From the NCBI GenBank assembly GCA_025357915.1, contig JANYLH010000045.1:1-35568 (forward strand): 35,568 bases of DNA. The letters run 5' to 3'. The position numbers and the translations under genes were made by a program. This DNA is from Gammaproteobacteria bacterium (GTDB taxonomy: Bacteria > Pseudomonadota > Gammaproteobacteria > Steroidobacterales > Steroidobacteraceae). Shown one piece after another: positions 1 to 6,980 of the stretch. Under the pieces are notes generated by a model. That model worked only from the letters and a program-made list of their open reading frames with translations, did not search any database and was not told the origin of the DNA. Within the stretch, counting starts at the first letter, position 1, and every line of letters begins with the position of its first letter.

Positions 1-198
1 TTCGGAGACCCGATGCTTCTCAAGCGCGGGAGCGCCAGCTATCAGCTCCCCACCGATGTGGACTTCGTGAGCTGGGGCGACTACAGCCGCACGACGCTCG
101 ACCCCACGGACGACCAGACGTTCTGGACCATTCAGCAGATCGCCGTCGATGCGACCCACTGGGCCACGCAGATTACCGCGCTGCATATCGAACACTGA
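1..198 (+). CDS. C-terminal end of a secreted-type protein (partial)
   Basis: The reading frame is open from the first base of the window and stops with TGA at 196-198, so 65 codons of a longer gene are visible. The tail contains WGDYSRTTLDPTDDQTFW, followed by an HWATQI segment. This resembles the C-terminal end of exported beta-propeller/BNR-like proteins (GDYS...DP...FW pattern); that is a family impression, not a proven assignment. The only internal ATG (position 13) is probably not a start, because the conserved-looking text runs through it from the window edge. The N-terminal part, signal peptide and function cannot be seen. Confidence 0.55.
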   Translation, partial: FGDPMLLKRGSASYQLPTDVDFVSWGDYSRTTLDPTDDQTFWTIQQIAVDATHWATQITALHIEH

Positions 199-354
199 GA
201 GCGGCTGGCGCCGGGCACTCCCCTGCGCTGGCGGGAAACGGCGAAGCACGCGCAGCCTAAGGATAGGAATTGCAACGGTCTTTTTGAAACTTTCACCTGC
301 CGCAAGGGAATTGAGCTGACCATTGGGCTGCGCAAGTCTAGCGTCGAGGCCTGA

Positions 355-576
355 GTCCCCGCGCACGCACGGGGGCTCGGGCCACGTACGCTGATTGGGA
401 TCGATCTTGGCGATCGCTGGTTCTTCCTGTTCGGATTCGAGAAGAATGACCGGGATAACATTGATGCGCGCGAATTGGCGTCATTGCAATCCATCGCGCA
501 TGTGCTGCTTGAAATGAAGCCGCGGCAGCTTGACCATGCAGTCGAGGCTGGCGAACTGATGGAGACTGAAACATGA
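355..576 (+). pseudogene. Truncated RelE/HigB-like type II toxin remnant
   Basis: Codons from about 385 to 573 read RTLIGIDLGDRWFFLFGFEK followed by NDRDNI, then a helix ending in ELMETET. This matches the C-terminal half of the RelE-like toxin family PF06296, whose members have RTL, GDRWFF.FGF.KNER.NI and a terminal helical segment. The family is normally about 110 to 125 residues. Here the frame is closed by TGA at 352-354 and the expected N-terminal half (including the GLIDADLGGG and GKSGG motifs) is absent or scrambled across frames, so the gene is broken. The stop at 574-576 overlaps the start of the antitoxin gene (ATGA, 573-576), the usual coupling in this module. The family is fairly clear; the exact 5' limit of the remnant is not. 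Confidence 0.7.
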
Positions 577-881
577 AGCGGAGCAGGATCCTGAGTGAGA
601 TGCGCGAAACGGCCGCCGGGCTGGTGCGCGCGGGTGTCGTCGAGAAGCAGACCATGAAGGAATTCGACGCGCTGGCCCTGGCGCCGGTGCGCGATCTATC
701 GCCAAAGCAGATCCGTTCCATCCGCGCACAATCGCGGATGAGCTAGGCGGTATTTGCTGCCGTTCTCAATACCAGCATCTCGACGGTGCAGAAATGGGAG
801 ATTGGTGAGAAGCGCCCGAGCGGCCCGTCGTTGAAGCTCCTGGACGTAATTCAGCGCAAGGGCATCGAAGCCGTCGCGTAA
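573..881 (+). pseudogene. HigA-like XRE antitoxin interrupted by an in-frame amber codon
   Basis: The frame starts at ATG 573 and reads MKRSRILSEMRETAAGLVRA, then a helical stretch ending in IRAQSRMS, a TAG stop at 744-746, and continues in the same frame as AVFAAVLNTSISTVQKWE, GEKRPSGPSLKLLDVIQRKG and a final TAA at 879-881. With CAG in place of TAG the sequence would be a normal HTH antitoxin of about 102 residues (RMSQ.VFA..L..S.STVQKWE.G...PSG...KLL). The recognition helix lies entirely after the stop, so the 57-residue product made would lack DNA binding. It is coupled by overlap to the truncated toxin just upstream. A single C-to-T change explains the lesion; suppression or a sequencing error cannot be excluded. 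Confidence 0.8.
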
Positions 882-1030
882 GCCAATCGGAGTTGGTCGG
901 CAATACCGGATAAGTTCCGCGGGAACTTCGCGGGACTCGGTGGTGCTCTGTTGTGCTCAGTAGGGCAAATAGCAACGGACGCCCAGCGGCAAGTTATTGA
1001 ATTGAAAGATCCTTTAACTTACTTTCCGCT

Positions 1031-1075
1031 CTCATGATGCCGAGGTCGTGGGTTCGGGTCCCACCCTAGCCACCA
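1031..1075 (+). tRNA. 3' half of a tRNA (possible attachment-site scar)
   Basis: The T arm is intact: stem GTGGG (1048-1052), loop TTCGGGT, stem CCCAC (1060-1064). It is followed by an acceptor strand CCTAGCC, discriminator A and an encoded CCA (1073-1075). Upstream are a five-base variable loop AGGTC and an anticodon-loop-like CTCATGA, which would give CAT (Met) in frame, though with G at position 37, unusual for Met. The bases before 1031 do not pair with the 3' anticodon strand TGCCG, and no D arm or 5' acceptor strand is present. This is therefore not a functional tRNA. Integrative elements commonly recombine in the 3' half of a tRNA gene and leave such a copy at the distal end; this use is inferred from its position beside a decayed toxin-antitoxin pair. 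Confidence 0.65.
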
Positions 1076-1131
1076 TTCCCGTCCCCTATCCGATCTGCGA
1101 AGAGATCAAGGGACGTCTATTCACCCATAGA

Positions 1132-1156
1132 AATAGCCTATTAAAAATAGGCTATT
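1132..1156. repeat. Perfect 11-bp inverted repeat with 3-nt loop
   Basis: Arm AATAGCCTATT (1132-1142), loop AAA, arm AATAGGCTATT (1146-1156), with no mismatch. It lies 72 bp downstream of the anti-sigma stop, so it could end the six-gene minus-strand transcript, but there is no T tract on either side and the stem is AT-rich, which is poor for an intrinsic terminator. A protein-binding site or an element end is equally possible. Confidence 0.5.
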
Positions 1157-1228
1157 GCACGGTAATCGTGTTCGGGTTTCGTGCAGATGCTTAGGGAAAT
1201 TCACACGGGGTTCCGGTCCGTTCCGGAC

Positions 1229-1909
1229 TCACCCGGTTCGGCCCACATCCGCTACATAGAGAATCGGCCCGGTCGGCTGGCCGCTCGGTGATCCGCCCGG
1301 CGGCTCGAGACTGACCGCGACCTTGCTCGAAGCCAGGAGCGCCAGGCGCTGCGTTGTGCTGAGGGTGCGCTCGATGCTTCCCGTCCTCGGCAACAGGCCC
1401 AGCGAGACCGGGGGTTTGCCGTCCCGCGGCAGTGCCCACAGCTCATAGGCCCGCTGCGCGTTGCCGCGCACATCCTGGAGGGCGCGGATGGTCAGTGAGC
1501 CCGAATCCCCAGAGCGCGCTACGCTCCACAGCGGGTGCGATCGGTCGTCGCCCAGCGCCGCTACGGTCTGGAGCGGCGGATTGAGCAACCGGATTGAGAT
1601 CCCGACGACCAGGCTCAAGGCCAATGCGCCTGCGGCCATCCACCTCCACCAGCCCGTGCCGCGCTTCGAATCCACGGGTCTACTCTGGATGCGTTGCGCA
1701 ATGCGCGCCCAGACCTGTGGGCTGGGCGCGACCGGCGCCACTACCGGGAGCAGGTAAATGAGTCGATCTTCCCAGCGCTGCACCGCTGCACTCGCTGCAC
1801 TATTGTGCTGACAGAGCCGGCCAAAGCGCGCGCGCGCCGGGCCGCGCAGGGTGCCGAGGGCGTAGGCTCCGGCGAGTTGCTCCAACAGCTGGGGGCGCAG
1901 GTAGTTCAT
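1229..1909 (-). CDS. RskA-like anti-sigma factor
   Basis: A 226-residue protein that probably binds and inhibits the ECF sigma factor encoded just upstream. The N-terminal 75 residues are a short helical domain (MNYLRPQLLEQLAGAYALGT) typical of anti-sigma-K/RskA proteins. One membrane segment follows at about 88-108 (WRWMAAGALALSLVVGISI), then a periplasmic domain with the RskA-type ELWALP...PVSLG and VAVSLEPPGGSP motifs. No HxxxCxxC zinc motif is present in the N-terminal domain, so it is not the ZAS zinc type. The start overlaps the sigma gene stop by 4 nt (1906-1909), which argues for coupled, near-equal synthesis. RskA proteins are released by regulated proteolysis; the signal here is unknown. 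Confidence 0.88.
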   Translation of the reverse strand: MNYLRPQLLEQLAGAYALGTLRGPARARFGRLCQHNSAASAAVQRWEDRLIYLLPVVAPVAPSPQVWARIAQRIQSRPVDSKRGTGWWRWMAAGALALSLVVGISIRLLNPPLQTVAALGDDRSHPLWSVARSGDSGSLTIRALQDVRGNAQRAYELWALPRDGKPPVSLGLLPRTGSIERTLSTTQRLALLASSKVAVSLEPPGGSPSGQPTGPILYVADVGRTG

Positions 1910-2445
1910 GATTCAAGGCACTGCCGCAGTGAGACCAGCGCCCGGCGCACCCAGCTCTTGACCGTGCCCAGGGGGCAGCCGATCGTAGTGGCGATGTGGT
2001 CCTGGCTCAGACCCTGTTGATAGGCCAGCACCAGGCATTGCCGCTGGTCGCCAGAGAGCAACTGCAGGCAGCGCTCGAGCGCATTGCGGGTCAGCGTCGA
2101 CTCCTCGCGGCCTGCCGGTGCGGCGGGCTCCGGCACGGATTCCAGCGTTACCCAGTTCCTGTTTGCGCGTTGCATGTCGATGGCGCGATTCCTGGCGATG
2201 CTCACCAGCCAGGCCATGGTGCGCCCCCGATGCGCATCGTATTGCCCGGCCTGGCGCCAGACACGTACAAACACATCCTGCAGGGCATCTTCAGCGAGAT
2301 CGCGCGTGCGCAGCATGCCCATGAGCAACGCAAGCAGAATGGGCGCCACCTGCTGGTAGAGTTCCTCGATCGCGGCGGAGTCCTGGCGAGCGCAGCGCGC
2401 CAGCAGTATTTCAAGTGCCGCATTGTCTGGCTCTGGAGCCCTCAC
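1906..2445 (-). CDS. ECF (sigma-70 family) RNA polymerase sigma factor
   Basis: A 179-residue two-domain sigma factor. Region 2 has LYQQV, then LAEDALQDVFVRVWRQ and TMAWLVSIARNRAIDMQR, the standard core-binding and -10 recognition helices. Region 4 has CLQLLSGDQRQCLVLAYQQG and LSQDHIATTIGCPLGTVKSW, the -35 helix-turn-helix. The frame extends upstream to an ATG at 2478, but a GTG at 2445 overlaps the HupE-like stop as GTGA and begins right before the first family-like helix, so I prefer 2445; GTG 2448 is one codon earlier. It is followed by its anti-sigma factor with a 4-nt overlap. Its position as fifth gene of the operon suggests that it autoregulates the whole cluster; this is inference. 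Confidence 0.9.
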   Translation of the reverse strand: MRAPEPDNAALEILLARCARQDSAAIEELYQQVAPILLALLMGMLRTRDLAEDALQDVFVRVWRQAGQYDAHRGRTMAWLVSIARNRAIDMQRANRNWVTLESVPEPAAPAGREESTLTRNALERCLQLLSGDQRQCLVLAYQQGLSQDHIATTIGCPLGTVKSWVRRALVSLRQCLES

Positions 2446-3590
2446 CACCCGCCTCCGATGCCGAATGCACGACTGCAAAACCAGAACGCCGCCAGCACGC
2501 CAATGGCGCCGGAACCGACCGGTACGAAGATCCGCCGGTAGAAAAATGTATCACGTAAATACAAGGCAAGCGGCAGAAAGGCCAGGACGATTGCAAGCTG
2601 CCCCGTTTCGACTCCCGCGTTGAAGCCGATCAGGGTCAGGGCCAGGTTGATCCCATGGAGCCCGAGGTCCGCCAGCACCGAAGCGAAGCCCAGCCCGTGC
2701 ACCAGCCCAAAGGCGAATGCCACCAGCCACCGGCGCTCGCGCACCACCGGGACGAGGTTGTTCAGCGCTCCAAGCATCACGGTGGCGGCAATCGCCGATT
2801 CGACCAGGCGGCTTGGCACATGCACCAGACCCAGGACAGCCAGCGACAGGGTCAGGGAGTGCGCCACCGTGAACGCCGTGACCACCTTGAGGACCTCGTA
2901 GACCGCAGAACGTGCAGATGCGCGCGGCTCCCATCGGCCCTTGAGGAACACGACGACAGCCGGGAACAGCAGCGTCAACAGGAACAGGATGTGATCGTAC
3001 CCTTTCCAGATATGCCAGATGCCTTCGGAGACAAACTCGGCGAATTGCTGCGAACGCTGCGGCGATTCCAGGTTGATGGTCACGGCCGGCGACTCGCGGG
3101 GGAGCACGGCGGCCTGGCTGGCTCCGCCGGCGTCGATCTGCACCAGGCCGCGGTGCGTGGGGTCCACGTCGAACAGCAACCCGTAGTGCAGCGCGACCTG
3201 CGCGGGCCTCTGTGGGCAAGCGGCTGAAAAGCGCAGCACCGCGTAGTGTCCGTCCACGTGCTCGTCGACCAGCATTGCGCCCGGCTCCAGCGTGCAGGCC
3301 GCGCGCTCGCCGCGACCGATTGCCTCAACGCTCAGTCGTTGCAGCGCATAGCCGGAGACCCGCGACTGCGCGCCCCTGAGTTCACCCCAGGTGATCTGGC
3401 CGTCACGGTTGGTGTCCAGGCCGATGGCGTAGTCCAGATCGCGCAAAGCGATGTCCCACTGACCGCTGAAGGTGGAGCCATTTTCAGACAAACGCAGCGA
3501 CAGGTAGCTGTCCGAGAGTTTGTGGGCGTCGGCCACTGTTGCGCCCGCCAGTCCGAGCAGCACGACGCAGACCTTTACAAAGGTACTCAT
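2442..3590 (-). CDS. HupE/UreJ-like membrane protein with an EF-hand loop
   Basis: A 382-residue protein of the HupE/UreJ_2 type. A signal peptide (MSTFVKVCVVLLGLAGATVA, cleavage near DA-HK) leads to an extracytoplasmic domain of about 160 residues. That domain has a canonical calcium-type EF-hand loop at 59-70 (DTNRDGQITWGE: ligands D59, N61, D63, Q65 backbone, T67, E70). From about residue 190 come the family motif GIWHIWKGYDHILFLL and several membrane segments, with histidines H193, H200, H244, H298 and H312 that could bind metal. HupE/UreJ relatives are nickel permeases, but this subfamily is poorly characterised and transport is not shown. The frame is open upstream, but the signal peptide and a 4-nt overlap with the TPR stop fix the start at 3590. 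Confidence 0.85.
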   Translation of the reverse strand: MSTFVKVCVVLLGLAGATVADAHKLSDSYLSLRLSENGSTFSGQWDIALRDLDYAIGLDTNRDGQITWGELRGAQSRVSGYALQRLSVEAIGRGERAACTLEPGAMLVDEHVDGHYAVLRFSAACPQRPAQVALHYGLLFDVDPTHRGLVQIDAGGASQAAVLPRESPAVTINLESPQRSQQFAEFVSEGIWHIWKGYDHILFLLTLLFPAVVVFLKGRWEPRASARSAVYEVLKVVTAFTVAHSLTLSLAVLGLVHVPSRLVESAIAATVMLGALNNLVPVVRERRWLVAFAFGLVHGLGFASVLADLGLHGINLALTLIGFNAGVETGQLAIVLAFLPLALYLRDTFFYRRIFVPVGSGAIGVLAAFWFCSRAFGIGGGW

Positions 3591-4813
3591 TGCCGCGCCA
3601 CCCGGGCCAGTGAAGCGGCCGGCGTTCTTGCTGGCAGTTCCAGAGTAGCGTCTTCGTAGTGCGTCGCGCTGAGCCATTGCCGCAGCACAGTCTCGTGCGC
3701 CGCGGCGCCTGCGGCGCGCGCCGCCCGCCAATAAATACGCAGATCCGCGGGCTCGCGCTGCGAAGACCAATTCTGTTCCGCCAGGGCCAGGGCGCGTGGC
3801 GCGTCCTGCTGCACCTCCAGCGCAAAGCGCGCTTGTTCCCTGATGTGCACGGTATCGCCGTCACGTTGCGCCGCCGCGATACGATCGGCGTAGAGCTGTG
3901 CCCAATGCGCGCCCGCCGCGCTTTGCAGCCGGTGGCCGGCGATGGCCAGGCGCAGTAACAAGTTGTCCTGCGCTTCACGCCCTCTTAGCAGGTCGATCGC
4001 TTCCCGATAGCGCGCTGCGCGAATCAGCAAATCGGCATAGGCCGCCAGACTGAAACTGTCGGCCGGAGCTACACGCAGCGCGCTCCGGAAGTAGCGCTGC
4101 GCGGCGTCGTCATCGCCGAGCCGCTCGGCCATGTCAGCGAGCTGCGTCAGTGTCCAGACGCGAAGCGCAGCCGGCAGGCGCTCGTCATCCGCGTATACCT
4201 GGCGCAATGTCATGTAGCTGGTGCCCAGGCGGCCATTGCGGCTGTCGATTCCGCTCAGGCAGGTCAGGGCCACCAGCACATCGGCCGTGCGCGCCAGACG
4301 CGCACAGGCGCGCCGCGCATTGCCCACATCATTACGGAGCGAAAAAATCGTGGCACGCGTCAACCAGACTTGCGGGTCGCCCGGGTTCAGCTGCATCGCA
4401 CGATCCAGCAGCGCCATGGCCGCCGGGAATTGATGTTGGTTCTGCAGCGCCGTGGCCTGCAGGACCAGCACGGGTTCGGGTATTGGCGTCGCCGCCATCC
4501 ATGGCAATAGTGTGGATTCGGCATAAGCCGTGAACCGCGGATCGCCTGCAGCCCGGCCCAGCTCGAGAAGACTCTGTGCCAGTTGCAGTGTGGCCGCCAG
4601 GTCGCGCGGATTTGCCTGGACTCTGCGCCGCAGGGGTTCGAGCCGATCCAGGTCACTGCGTGCGGCCACCTGCTCGAGCACCGTGTCGTCCGCTGCCGGC
4701 AGGTAAGGCGCAGGCGCCGCGACTGTCGCCCACGCGATCGTCAGCAAGAGGAGGGCGCGGACCTTGCGCCCGCGCCCTCCCGTTCCTGCGCTCATGTCAG
4801 GGATTCTACTCAT
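3587..4813 (-). CDS. Exported TPR protein
   Basis: A 408-residue protein with an N-terminal signal or anchor (RALLLLTIAWATVAAPAPYL, about residues 18-37), followed by alpha-helical tetratricopeptide repeats. Recognisable repeats are around 83-116 (RDLAATLQLAQSLLELGRAA region), 130-165 (LLDRAMQLNPGDPQVWLTRA) and 235-285 (AAQRYFRSALRVAPADSFSL, then AAYADLLIRAARYREAIDLL). Such proteins scaffold complexes; the partner is probably one of the exported products of this operon, which is inference. The start at 4813 is 12 nt past the lipoprotein stop; a second in-frame ATG at 4795 would also keep the signal segment. It joins the next gene by ATGA. Confidence 0.8.
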   Translation of the reverse strand: MSRIPDMSAGTGGRGRKVRALLLLTIAWATVAAPAPYLPAADDTVLEQVAARSDLDRLEPLRRRVQANPRDLAATLQLAQSLLELGRAAGDPRFTAYAESTLLPWMAATPIPEPVLVLQATALQNQHQFPAAMALLDRAMQLNPGDPQVWLTRATIFSLRNDVGNARRACARLARTADVLVALTCLSGIDSRNGRLGTSYMTLRQVYADDERLPAALRVWTLTQLADMAERLGDDDAAQRYFRSALRVAPADSFSLAAYADLLIRAARYREAIDLLRGREAQDNLLLRLAIAGHRLQSAAGAHWAQLYADRIAAAQRDGDTVHIREQARFALEVQQDAPRALALAEQNWSSQREPADLRIYWRAARAAGAAAHETVLRQWLSATHYEDATLELPARTPAASLARVARQ

Positions 4814-4825
4814 GACAGCGCGAAC

Positions 4826-5062
4826 TCACATCACCGCTGCAAGGAGGTCATCGAAGGCCTGGGGGTTTTCATCATCGCCATAGGCGATCTTGAGGTTCCC
4901 CAGTTCCAGCGGCGCCGCGTTATCCGCGCGAGCCGCCATGACCTGTTTGACCAAAGCCGTGAACTGCGTGCTTGCGGACGGCGGCGGCATCGATTGACTG
5001 TTGCCTCCGCATCCCGCCAGGATGGTTGCTGCGCCCAGCAACAGGACGATTGTGCGTTTCAT
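4826..5062 (-). CDS. Small lipoprotein (78 residues)
   Basis: The sequence begins MKRTIVLLLGAATILAGCGG: positively charged start, hydrophobic stretch and a lipobox LAGC with the acylated cysteine at residue 18. The mature part, about 60 residues, is a proline-serine linker followed by a short helix-rich domain (TQFTALVKQVMAARADNAAP, then DDENPQAFDDLLAAVM). I recognise no family. The ribosome-binding site is AGGAG upstream of ATG 5062, nearly the same leader (CAGGAGTAC) as the DUF4331 gene just before it. A gap of 25 nt separates it from the DUF4331 stop and 12 nt from the TPR start. It is probably an outer-membrane-anchored partner of DUF4331; this is inferred from order only. Confidence 0.8.
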   Translation of the reverse strand: MKRTIVLLLGAATILAGCGGNSQSMPPPSASTQFTALVKQVMAARADNAAPLELGNLKIAYGDDENPQAFDDLLAAVM

Positions 5063-5087
5063 GTCTGTACTCCTGTTTACTGGTGCG

Positions 5088-6605
5088 TCAGTCGGCGATG
5101 CCGTTGGGCGAGCCGCCGAACGGCGTGGCCAGGTACGGGAACACGTCGAGGTAGGTGTCCGCCGCGCCGATCGCGCCCGTAACGTGACTGTTGGTCGCGT
5201 CGGCTCCAGCCGCGCGGGCTCCGTCCGTGTACGGAATGCCGTTGTTCGGGTCGGCCTTCTGTGTGCCGCAATCGCCGATGGCTCCGCACAGCGCACCCAT
5301 CGCAACCCGCAAGGTGATGTCGACCGTGTCATCGTACGGGCGGCGGCCATTCGGGAACCCGGCATTGTCGCCGCCGAGCACGCCCAGATCGTTCTGCATG
5401 GCCGGTGGCGTCGGCGCAATGGCGGTGTTGAGCCGCAGCATTTCCGAGGGCGTGACCTGCGCGGGCTGATTGAGGCCCTTTACGCCAGTGAGGAAAGCGG
5501 TAACCAGATCGTTGCGCGGCGACTGCGGGATCTGCGCTGCGCCACCGAACAGGGCATTGAGCAGTACCGGCAGGGACGGATTGGTCACATAGTCGATGAA
5601 CTGGCCGTCTTTGGCCGGCTGGCTGGCATTGAACTTGTTCTTATCCGGTAAGCCGATGACCAGTTCGTTGACCAGCGGCATCCCGAGGCGCGAAACCTGC
5701 GTCCAGGCGCCGCCTTCAATGCGCGCATCACGGTCGGCGTCGTCGCCCTTGGGCGATGGATTGAGCACGCGGCCCTGGCGGAGGCTGGCGGTGGTCCAGG
5801 CACCGATCACAGGATCGCTCCCGCGGGTCAGGCAGGCGCTGGGGACTTCGAGCGCGATCGCGGTCACGTTCTTGTCGTCCAGGGTATTCGGTTCCGCATC
5901 GCGCGGACCGGCAGGGTTGGTGTTCACAAGATCAAACACTTCACCCAGGTTCACGACGAAGCCATCCTTGCGCTGGCCGACAAACACGCGGCCGGGCCTG
6001 GTGCAGCCGGGGATCGAGATGTCGTACATGAAGTTCTGGGCATAGGCGGCGTAGTCGGGGATCGACTTGCTTCCGATATTGTCCATCGGCTTGTAGAACG
6101 TGGTGCCGCCCAGGGTGGCGTTGTCAATGCTTTGCGAGGTGCGGGCACCTGCTTCGCCGGTGACCAGCTCCAGCGTATAGCTCTGGGTGAGGTTGAGGTT
6201 CTTGCCGGTGCTGTCAATCGGCCCGATGTTGCTGAGCGGTACAGCCACATCCTTGCCGTTGGCATTGACCTTGAGATTCTTGTAAATGTTGGTGAAGCGC
6301 AGCCGGAAGCTCAGGTCGGGCTTCGCGTCGCCATTGTTGTCGACGTGGATCTGATAGCTTGCGGACGAGTCGAGCGAGAAATAGTTGGGGCCGCCGTAGG
6401 CATCCTGCAGCGGAACATAGTTTGCGATCAGGGTGACGTAGTCGCTGCGACCGGGCTCGTAGCTGCGGAACATGTAGAAGTCGGTGCCATCAACGCGCGG
6501 TGACCCGGCGATGAAGGGCGCTTCGCGATGGCTCGAAGCCAGCGCGGTCAGGGGCAGGGTCAGCGCGGCGACGGCCACGGCGGCCCAGTGGAAATGACGG
6601 TTCAT
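5088..6605 (-). CDS. Exported DUF4331 protein
   Basis: A 505-residue protein, first gene of the operon. The N-terminus is a signal peptide (MNRHFHWAAVAVAALTLPLT, cleavage after ALA) followed by SSHREAPFIAGSPRVDGTDF, the hallmark start of the DUF4331 family (SSHREAP...D.TD.Y.F). Further family-like points are LIANYVPLQDAYGGPNYFSL, an acidic HVDNNGDAKPDLSFRLRF stretch and the C-terminal FPNGRRPYDDTVDITLRVAM. The DUF4331 function is not established; the acidic DNNGDAKPD stretch could bind calcium. The frame is open for another 76 codons upstream, but these have no family resemblance, and ATG 6605 has an AGGAG site 9 nt before it. Export and linkage to a sigma/anti-sigma pair suggest an envelope or extracellular role. 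Confidence 0.87.
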   Translation of the reverse strand: MNRHFHWAAVAVAALTLPLTALASSHREAPFIAGSPRVDGTDFYMFRSYEPGRSDYVTLIANYVPLQDAYGGPNYFSLDSSASYQIHVDNNGDAKPDLSFRLRFTNIYKNLKVNANGKDVAVPLSNIGPIDSTGKNLNLTQSYTLELVTGEAGARTSQSIDNATLGGTTFYKPMDNIGSKSIPDYAAYAQNFMYDISIPGCTRPGRVFVGQRKDGFVVNLGEVFDLVNTNPAGPRDAEPNTLDDKNVTAIALEVPSACLTRGSDPVIGAWTTASLRQGRVLNPSPKGDDADRDARIEGGAWTQVSRLGMPLVNELVIGLPDKNKFNASQPAKDGQFIDYVTNPSLPVLLNALFGGAAQIPQSPRNDLVTAFLTGVKGLNQPAQVTPSEMLRLNTAIAPTPPAMQNDLGVLGGDNAGFPNGRRPYDDTVDITLRVAMGALCGAIGDCGTQKADPNNGIPYTDGARAAGADATNSHVTGAIGAADTYLDVFPYLATPFGGSPNGIAD

Positions 6606-6980
6606 GGTCAGGGTACTCCTGTTGAAGGGATGAAGTCGTTCACCCACTACTACGGGGCAGCTCCGGTCCTGGATGCACGGAGTGGCAAAAAAGCCGGTGT
6701 ATGTGGTCTGTCGACCCCAATCCAGTCCACTGCCCTGTTTCATCCGTAGGTGCAGGGTCCGTAGGAAGACAAGGCTGGTCGATGAACCTTGCTGCATCGC
6801 AAGGCGAAGCTGGAGAGATACCCTGGCCACCAACTCATTGATTGATAGAATTCAGACACTCAACCCGGCCGGCGCACCGCAATTGCAGTGGAGAGCCGCT
6901 GGGCGGGCAAGCCGTCCAGGCTGGGCGATGAGGCTTCGTGCTCTCATCACGCACTCAACCAGGTTGTAGGGTAGTTGGCC
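6606..6980. other. Divergent promoter region between DUF4331 operon and aminotransferase
   Basis: These 375 bp separate two divergent transcription units and contain no convincing gene. On the minus strand, TGCATCC (6671-6677) followed at 17 bp by CGTAGT (6648-6653) lies about 43 nt before the DUF4331 start and could be an ECF-type promoter; the match is by eye, and the consensus of this sigma factor is unknown. On the plus strand no clear sigma-70 promoter was identified. The ribosome-binding site for the aminotransferase is weak. Confidence 0.4.
6648..6677 (-). promoter_or_regulatory. Candidate ECF promoter of the DUF4331 operon
   Basis: Read on the minus strand: TGCATCC, about 17 bp, then CGTAGT, at a suitable distance (about 43 nt) from the DUF4331 start codon at 6605. 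The only support is position and general ECF promoter form (C/T-rich -35 element, CGT at -10). It would make sense if the operon's own sigma factor drives it. Confidence 0.2.

Larger units (their letters stand above)
882..1228. other. Gene-free stretch with tRNA scar and palindrome
   Basis: No convincing open frame lies between the broken antitoxin and the end of the anti-sigma gene. The stretch holds a 3' tRNA fragment (1031-1075) and a perfect AT-rich palindrome (1132-1156), both listed separately. The rest, including 882-1030 and 1157-1228, shows nothing recognisable. It reads as the boundary between a decayed element and the resident chromosome. Confidence 0.6.

Noticed and set aside
1031..1075. 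Functional tRNA gene
   Set aside because: Only the 3' half is present; the D arm, 5' acceptor strand and the 5' anticodon strand are missing.
4795..4797. Second in-frame ATG as start of the TPR gene
   Set aside because: Possible, but the first ATG at 4813 suits the 12-nt gap after the lipoprotein gene equally well, and the signal segment is kept in both cases.
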